In this document: positions 60,131 through 64,000 of the stretch, piece after piece
How positions within the stretch are numbered: the first letter of the stretch is position 1
Layout: each line of letters begins with the position of its first letter
Assembly: GCF_900129855.1 (NCBI RefSeq)
Contig: NZ_LT670819.1
Location: forward strand, 8,990,001 to 9,054,000
DNA from: Streptomyces sp. 3214.6
GTDB taxonomy: Bacteria > Actinomycetota > Actinomycetes > Streptomycetales > Streptomycetaceae
DNA: 64,000 nt
Reading direction: 5' to 3'
Program-made: the position numbers and the translations under genes
Notes under the pieces: generated by a model
What the model saw: the letters and a program-made list of their open reading frames with translations, nothing else
Told to the model about the DNA's origin: nothing
Databases searched by the model: none

Positions 60131-60576
60131 TCGCCTACGCCTTCCTCATTCTCGGCTGCGGAGGGACGGCCGTCGTCGTTTACGCGATCGCTCCCGCCGG
60201 CCGGGGACTGCACCGGTACGTCGCGCCCCGCTCAAAGCTGCGCGCTGAAGCCGCCCGAGCCGCAGGGCAGGTTGAGGAACTGGCCTGCAAGCTGGCCGCG
60301 GTGACGTCCGAGCTCGAGGCCGTCACGGTCGACCGCGACGGCTTGAGGGCGAACCTCGGCAAAGCCGAACAGCTCGTCAAGGACGCCGAAGACGAGGCCA
60401 AGCAGCTGCGCGAGACCAACCGGAGCCTGAGGGCGGCGCTGTCTAACGCCACCGCGATCCGGCCGCTGACGCCCGTGAAGGCCATCGCGCCCCCACCGAG
60501 CCCCGTGCCGTCTTCGGTGGCCGTGCCGCTGCACATGGCGCCGATCGCCCACAGCCCGGCTGCCGAGCCGAGCTGA
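60127..60576 (+). CDS. Membrane-anchored coiled-coil protein
   Basis: A 149-residue protein. An N-terminal membrane helix (residues 2-22, IAYAFLILGCGGTAVVVYAI) is followed by a heptad-rich coiled coil (about 38-105) and a Pro-rich tail. The layout is like that of phage spanin or septum-binding proteins but no family is recognised. It precedes the broken VWA gene by 75 bp. Confidence 0.65.
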   Translation: MIAYAFLILGCGGTAVVVYAIAPAGRGLHRYVAPRSKLRAEAARAAGQVEELACKLAAVTSELEAVTVDRDGLRANLGKAEQLVKDAEDEAKQLRETNRSLRAALSNATAIRPLTPVKAIAPPPSPVPSSVAVPLHMAPIAHSPAAEPS

Positions 60577-60651
60577 CCCAGCCCCGCGCCCGCCGCCCGG
60601 ATGACACCGGCCCGGCGGCGGGCGCGGCAACATCACAGAGAAGAGAGACCC

Positions 60652-61342
60652 TTGTTCAAGCGCAACACCCCCACGGCCCCAGCCGCCACCCACACCCCTG
60701 CGATCAGCTTCGACAAGGTCCCCGCCGGCCTTGTCTCCCTCGCCAAGACCGCCACCGTCTCCCTGGAGAAGAACGGCCTGGCCGGGCAGCGGGCCGCGGT
60801 GTACCTCGTGGTCGACCGCTCCGGCTCGATGCGCGACTACTTCCGCGACGGCAGCGTGCAGCACCTCGCGGATCAGGCCCTCGGCCTGTCCGTGAACGTG
60901 GACGACGACGGCTGCGTGCCGCTGGTGCTGTTCGACTCGCGGCCCTATCCCCTCGTCGAGGTCAGCCTCGACCAGTACGAGGGCGTCGTCGACCAGCAGC
61001 ACCAACTGCACGGCGGCGAACGCACGATGGGCGGCACGCAGTACGCGATCGCCATGCGCGCTGTCATCGAGCACTACCTGAACGCGGAGGCCGCCGACCC
61101 GGCTCCAGCTCGCGCAGGCCTCCAAGCTGCCCATCTTCTGGTCGTTCGTCGGCTACGGCCACAGTCAGGTCGGCTTCCTGAAGCAGCTGGACAAGATGGG
61201 CGGCCGCCTCGTCGACAACGCGAGCTACTTCCACGCTGGAGCCCGGCCACTGAACCTTCCCGACGCCGAGCTGTACGACGGCATCACCAAGGAATTCGGC
61301 ACGTGGCTGGGAGCAGCCCGCGCGAAGGGCCTCCTCCGGTGA
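60652..61342 (+). pseudogene. VWA domain protein broken by internal out-of-frame deletion
   Basis: The first part reads as a von Willebrand A domain, with the MIDAS motif in VYLVVDRSGSMRDYF, then GCVPLVLFDSRPYP and MGGTQYAIAMRAVIEHYL. After about 61,100 homology jumps to another frame: LAQASKLPIFWSFVGYGHSQ, LKQLDKMGGRLVDNASYFHAG and so on to the stop at 61340-61342. About 20 residues, including the expected TDG MIDAS segment, are absent at the junction. The start is a TTG at 60652 with GAGAG upstream. Confidence 0.85.
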
Positions 61343-61611
61343 GGCGCCGCCCCCTGCGCGCGACCGCAGTCGTCCTCATCGCCCTGGCCTTCCTGCTGCT
61401 CGGCGGATGCAGCAGCAAGTTCTCCGAGCCCTTCAAGGACGCGCCCCGCTCCGGCAAGGACAACGGCGCTCCGGCGGACCTGATCCGCATGCCTGACGGG
61501 TTCTCCAACGCCGCCACGAAGTGCGACCACGGCAACCGGCTCTACATCGCCTACCACGGCGACTACCCGTACGCCGCGATCGCCGTCGTCCCGGCCGACC
61601 CCACCTGCTGA
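61339..61611 (+). CDS. Small lipoprotein, unknown function
   Basis: A 90-residue protein with basic N-terminus (RRRPLRATAVV), hydrophobic stretch and lipobox FLLLGGC, so it should be lipid-anchored on the outer face of the membrane. The mature part ends KCDHGNRLYIAYHGDYPYAA. GTG start overlaps the stop of the VWA gene (GTGA), so the lipoprotein was coupled to it. The broken N-terminal VWA frame reads straight into this gene and could add a large N-terminal extension. Confidence 0.75.
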   Translation: MRRRPLRATAVVLIALAFLLLGGCSSKFSEPFKDAPRSGKDNGAPADLIRMPDGFSNAATKCDHGNRLYIAYHGDYPYAAIAVVPADPTC

Positions 61612-61663
61612 CCAGCCCGGCGCGGGGCTGACCGGCCCCGCGCCTCCCACCCAGGAGCATCCG

Positions 61664-62035
61664 TTGAAGAAGAAGCCCACCCCCATCGAAGCCCGAGTGA
61701 CCACGACCAGACTGATCGAGATCGTGGCCGCCGACACGGGCCGCACCACCGACGTCGTGCGCGACACCGTGATGGCCACCTTCGACGCCATCGCCCGCGC
61801 GAACGCCTCCGGTCACGACGTCGCGATCACCAACTTCGTCACCTTCGTCGCGCACCGGTTGAAGCGAGCCCAGCGCCGCAATCCGCAGACCGGCGAGATG
61901 TTCACCTCGCCTGCTCACCAGGTCGTGCGCTTCCGGGTGTCCGACCATCTAGCCGACGCCGTGCGCCGGCGCGACCGCAAGGTCACCATCCGCAAGGCCC
62001 CCAAGGGCTCCAAGAACACGGCCGCTGGTCAGTGA
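61664..62035 (+). CDS. HU family DNA-binding protein
   Basis: A 123-residue bacterial histone-like protein. The N-terminal helices (TRLIEIVAADTGRTTDVVRDTVMATFDAI) and the beta-arm region with RRNPQTGE (the HU signature is RNPxTG) match. The basic C-terminus (KVTIRKAPKGSKNTAAG) is longer than in standard HU. It bends and packages DNA. The start is a TTG at 61664 with CAGGAG about seven bases upstream. Confidence 0.9.
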   Translation: MKKKPTPIEARVTTTRLIEIVAADTGRTTDVVRDTVMATFDAIARANASGHDVAITNFVTFVAHRLKRAQRRNPQTGEMFTSPAHQVVRFRVSDHLADAVRRRDRKVTIRKAPKGSKNTAAGQ

Positions 62036-62038
62036 GCC

Positions 62039-62716
62039 ATGGCCTACACCGGAGCAGTGCCCGACACGCGCGCCCACCGCCACGACTGGATGGAGGCGAT
62101 GGCCTGCCGCAACGAGAAGCCCGAGACGTTCTCCGAGACCAAGCATGAGCACGAGGCACGCATCATCTGCGTCGTGCGCTGCCCTGTCCGCACCCAATGC
62201 CTCGCCCACGTCCAAGGCCTGGAGCGAGGCGTCTCGAAGGATCGCAGGGATGGTGTCGTCGCCGGGCTCACCGCGCACGAGCGGTGGCGCATGGACGCTA
62301 CCGCGCCGGGCCACAGCACCCATCCGGCACTCGTCTTCACCGACGTACCGCCGAAGTGCGGCACGCAGAACGCGCTCCTGCGCCACCTGTGGCACGGCGA
62401 CCGCGTCGACCCCGACTGCTGGAGCGCCGAAGTCCGCCGCGACCGCCTCAACCGTGCGACCACGGAAACCGGGCCAGCCGAGCCACAGCCTGAGATCGCT
62501 CCCGCACCCGAGCCGCCCGCAGATACGACCAAGAACCAGCGGGCCAAGCAGCCGCCGGCGAAGGGGGACACGCCGCACGAGCGGCGGGTCTACCGGCTGT
62601 GGGCGGCAGGGTTCAGCGATCTGCAGATCGCGCGCCGTATGGCCGTCAGCGTCCCCCAGGTCCAGCGCGTCCGCGAGCGGCTCGGTCTCCTGCCGAACCT
62701 GCACGCGGCCTCGTGA
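62039..62716 (+). CDS. WhiB-like protein with C-terminal HTH
   Basis: A 225-residue protein. The N-terminal WhiB-type domain has C23, C44, C48 and C54 (IICVVRCPVRTQC), followed by the turn GVVAGLTAHERW. Canonical WhiB proteins have CxxC for the middle pair; here it is Cx3C. A Pro-rich linker leads to an HTH (HERRVYRLWAAGFSDLQIARRMAVSVPQVQRVRERLG). It probably binds an iron-sulphur cluster and regulates element or host genes. ATG lies after the HU stop by three bases. Confidence 0.85.
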   Translation: MAYTGAVPDTRAHRHDWMEAMACRNEKPETFSETKHEHEARIICVVRCPVRTQCLAHVQGLERGVSKDRRDGVVAGLTAHERWRMDATAPGHSTHPALVFTDVPPKCGTQNALLRHLWHGDRVDPDCWSAEVRRDRLNRATTETGPAEPQPEIAPAPEPPADTTKNQRAKQPPAKGDTPHERRVYRLWAAGFSDLQIARRMAVSVPQVQRVRERLGLLPNLHAAS

Positions 62717-62907
62717 CGTGGGTCTGCCCGCGCGGCGGCTGCGACGCCTACGGCTACTGCCCGTGCGCTGAAGAGCCCCCGGACGAAGCCGACCTGGAGC
62801 AGGCGGCGGTCATCGCCCAAGGCCAAGCGATCAAGGTCGGCGGTCGCGTCCGCTCGATCGACACCCTCCCGCCCCTCGACACCTACGAACCCCCGGAAGC
62901 GACCTGA
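62713..62907 (+). CDS. Small Cys-rich protein
   Basis: A 64-residue acidic protein. TWVCPRGGCDAYGYCPCAEEPPDE holds four cysteines in 14 residues, suggesting zinc binding. No family recognised. GTG start overlaps the WhiB stop by four bases; its stop overlaps the following ATG by one. Confidence 0.62.
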   Translation: MTWVCPRGGCDAYGYCPCAEEPPDEADLEQAAVIAQGQAIKVGGRVRSIDTLPPLDTYEPPEAT

Positions 62908-63152
62908 TGTCCACGCTGATGATGGCGGCCTTCGCCGTCGGAACGCCCGCTCTGATCGGCCTCGCCTTCGGGCTGCCTGACGCCTGGTTCTGCGGCCTGC
63001 TGGCCCTCGCCTGCGTGCTCGGTGGTGCCGACGCCGCATACCGGGAGCAGACCAACTACGCCCTCGGCCTGCTGATCTGCGCGGCGATGTTCTCCGGCGG
63101 AGCCCTGCACGCGCTCATCGCTGCCGGCCGCGACCAGCGGAGGCAGCGATGA
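62907..63152 (+). CDS. Small membrane protein
   Basis: An 81-residue protein with three hydrophobic segments (about 5-22, 28-42 and 50-70) and a basic C-terminus. ATG lies within the upstream stop (TGATG). Function unknown; part of a chain of small membrane genes ending in a glycosyltransferase. Confidence 0.65.
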   Translation: MSTLMMAAFAVGTPALIGLAFGLPDAWFCGLLALACVLGGADAAYREQTNYALGLLICAAMFSGGALHALIAAGRDQRRQR

Positions 63153-63391
63153 CACCCACCCAGGTGTACGTCGTCGGCGCGATCGGAGGCCTGTCCATGG
63201 CCTTCGGCCTCATCGTCTTCGTCGGCCTGGCCCTCGCCGTCCACGCCGCCGTCACCCGCCTCACCGAGATCCACGACGCCCGGCGGGAGCGCCGCCGCGC
63301 AGCCCGGGCGGCCCGCGCGGCGGCCGCCGCCGACCTCTCCACCTGCCGAGCCATCGAAGCACTCGGCACCCCCGACCACACCACGGAGTAA
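63149..63391 (+). CDS. Small membrane protein with basic tail
   Basis: An 80-residue protein. One helix (about 6-33, YVVGAIGGLSMAFGLIVFVGLALAV) is followed by an Arg/Ala-rich cytoplasmic tail (RRERRRAARAARAAAAAD). ATGA overlap upstream. Function unknown. Confidence 0.62.
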   Translation: MTPTQVYVVGAIGGLSMAFGLIVFVGLALAVHAAVTRLTEIHDARRERRRAARAARAAAAADLSTCRAIEALGTPDHTTE

Positions 63392-63394
63392 CCC

Positions 63395-63562
63395 ATGTCC
63401 GACCAGCTCGCCCGCACCGGCACCGCAGCCGGAGCCCTCGTCATCGGCACCACCGTCATCACCGGCTGGTGGCTGCTCGCCGCCGCCCTCACCGTCGTCG
63501 CCGTCGGCGCGATCTGCATACGCGTCGGCTTCCGCCCGGGCCGCAAGGCAGGCCAGCGATGA
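63395..63562 (+). CDS. Small membrane protein
   Basis: A 55-residue protein: one long or two short helices (residues 10-45) and a basic end RPGRKAGQR. The ATG lies three bases after the previous stop, and its own stop overlaps the next start by four bases. Function unknown. Confidence 0.6.
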   Translation: MSDQLARTGTAAGALVIGTTVITGWWLLAAALTVVAVGAICIRVGFRPGRKAGQR

Positions 63563-64000
63563 ACAGACCCCTCACCGCCCACCGACACCGATCGGGCATC
63601 CTCCTCACCGGCGCGATCTGCCTGACACTGGCCGCAGCCTGGGCCGTCCACCACGGCGTCGAGGCCGCAGGCGACGCCACCGGCTCCCGCCTCGCCGCCG
63701 TGTGGGCGTCCACGTTCGTCCTGCTGCTCGCACAAACCCTCATGTACCACTGCGAGCGCCCCCACCGGCCCACCCCCCGCGCCCGCCGCCAACTGGACGC
63801 ACTGCACGTCGCCGTGCTCCTGCCCGTCTACAACGAAGACGCTGGCTATCTGCGGCTCGGCCTGGAATCCCTCCTCGCGCAGACCCGGCGCCCCAACACG
63901 GTCCACGTCGTCGACGACGGATCCACCAGCGGCGACTACACCACCGTGCGCACCTGGTGGACGCAGGCCGCGAAGATCGCCGGGATCACCACCAGCTGGC
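63559..64000 (+). CDS. Family 2 glycosyltransferase, N-terminal part
   Basis: The gene is cut by the right edge after 147 codons. Two N-terminal hydrophobic segments (about 15-32 and 45-62) precede a GT-A domain: LHVAVLLPVYNED and VHVVDDGSTSGDY, the latter giving the first nucleotide-sugar Asp. It resembles processive synthases and chitin/hyaluronan-type transferases with membrane helices. In a mobile element it could alter the cell surface, for example against other phages. ATGA overlap with the preceding membrane gene. Confidence 0.88.
   Translation, partial: MNRPLTAHRHRSGILLTGAICLTLAAAWAVHHGVEAAGDATGSRLAAVWASTFVLLLAQTLMYHCERPHRPTPRARRQLDALHVAVLLPVYNEDAGYLRLGLESLLAQTRRPNTVHVVDDGSTSGDYTTVRTWWTQAAKIAGITTSW

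Larger units (their letters stand above)
46930..64000 (+). mobile_element. Integrated phage-like element, left part
   Basis: From the interrupted MFS gene to the right edge, gene style changes: a serine integrase, divergent XRE regulators, then tightly packed short genes, nearly all on the plus strand, with ATGA, GTGA or TGATG overlaps. YqaJ, RecT and RusA form a phage-type recombination set. No tail, head, terminase or transfer gene has appeared by 64,000, so the element is at least 17 kb and could be a prophage or another integrative element. Confidence 0.88.

Noticed and set aside
60652..61342. Programmed ribosomal frameshift in the VWA gene
   Set aside because: No slippery heptamer is visible at the junction, and about 20 family residues including a metal-site segment are missing, which points to deletion.

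Overview
High G+C content, dense third-position G/C, GTG/TTG starts and many Streptomyces-type families (DUF6214, DUF6421, DUF6332, mycothiol-dependent enzymes, WhiB, paired NarL-type two-component systems) point to a Streptomyces or close relative. No rRNA, tRNA or CRISPR array was seen.

Region 1 (1-46,940) reads as ordinary chromosome, made of many short transcription units. It opens with the N-terminus of a ferredoxin-NADP reductase-like flavoprotein. Next come a divergent DUF305 lipoprotein / LVIVD-repeat secreted pair, a TetR regulator, a PAP2 phosphatase, an M56 peptidase, a FUSC-MarR operon, and a NarL-type two-component system divergent from an ABC transporter. From 14,000 to 18,500 lie a secreted EEP-fold enzyme, a FemAB-like protein, a MITE-like insertion, small VOC and GNAT genes and a glycerophosphodiesterase. 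A tightly packed DUF6421 / short-chain dehydrogenase / beta-eliminating lyase cluster (18,811-22,057) is followed by a transglutaminase with its own apparently leaderless promoter. A 26-residue cysteine-ending leader peptide precedes a flavin reductase, and then comes the ETF beta-alpha operon. The rest comprises a second EEP enzyme, an HpcH/HpaI-like DUF6986 protein, a divergent LacI/ROK pair with a palindromic operator, an ADP-ribosylglycohydrolase, a P-loop/Nudix fusion, an M20 dipeptidase, a geranylgeranyl-reductase-type flavoprotein, a TetR/F420-type oxidoreductase pair, a second two-component system, a MarR/DHA2 exporter pair and a mycothiol-dependent isomerase.

Region 2 (about 46,940-64,000, continuing past the right edge) is the left part of an integrated phage-like element. 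A large serine recombinase starts about 40 bp from the point where a chromosomal MFS gene loses its N-terminal coding part, so the element appears to have integrated inside that gene. Divergent XRE regulators follow, then more than 30 short genes that nearly all read rightward and mostly overlap by 1-4 bases at stop and start codons. They include a LuxR-type HTH protein, a YqaJ nuclease / RecT / RusA recombination set, a winged-helix possible replication protein, coiled-coil and membrane proteins, a von Willebrand A gene broken by an out-of-frame deletion, a lipoprotein, an HU-like protein, a WhiB-like protein with unusual cysteine spacing and a C-terminal HTH, and a family 2 glycosyltransferase cut by the window edge. 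No capsid, terminase, portal or conjugation gene is visible here, so phage versus integrative element cannot be settled from this window.
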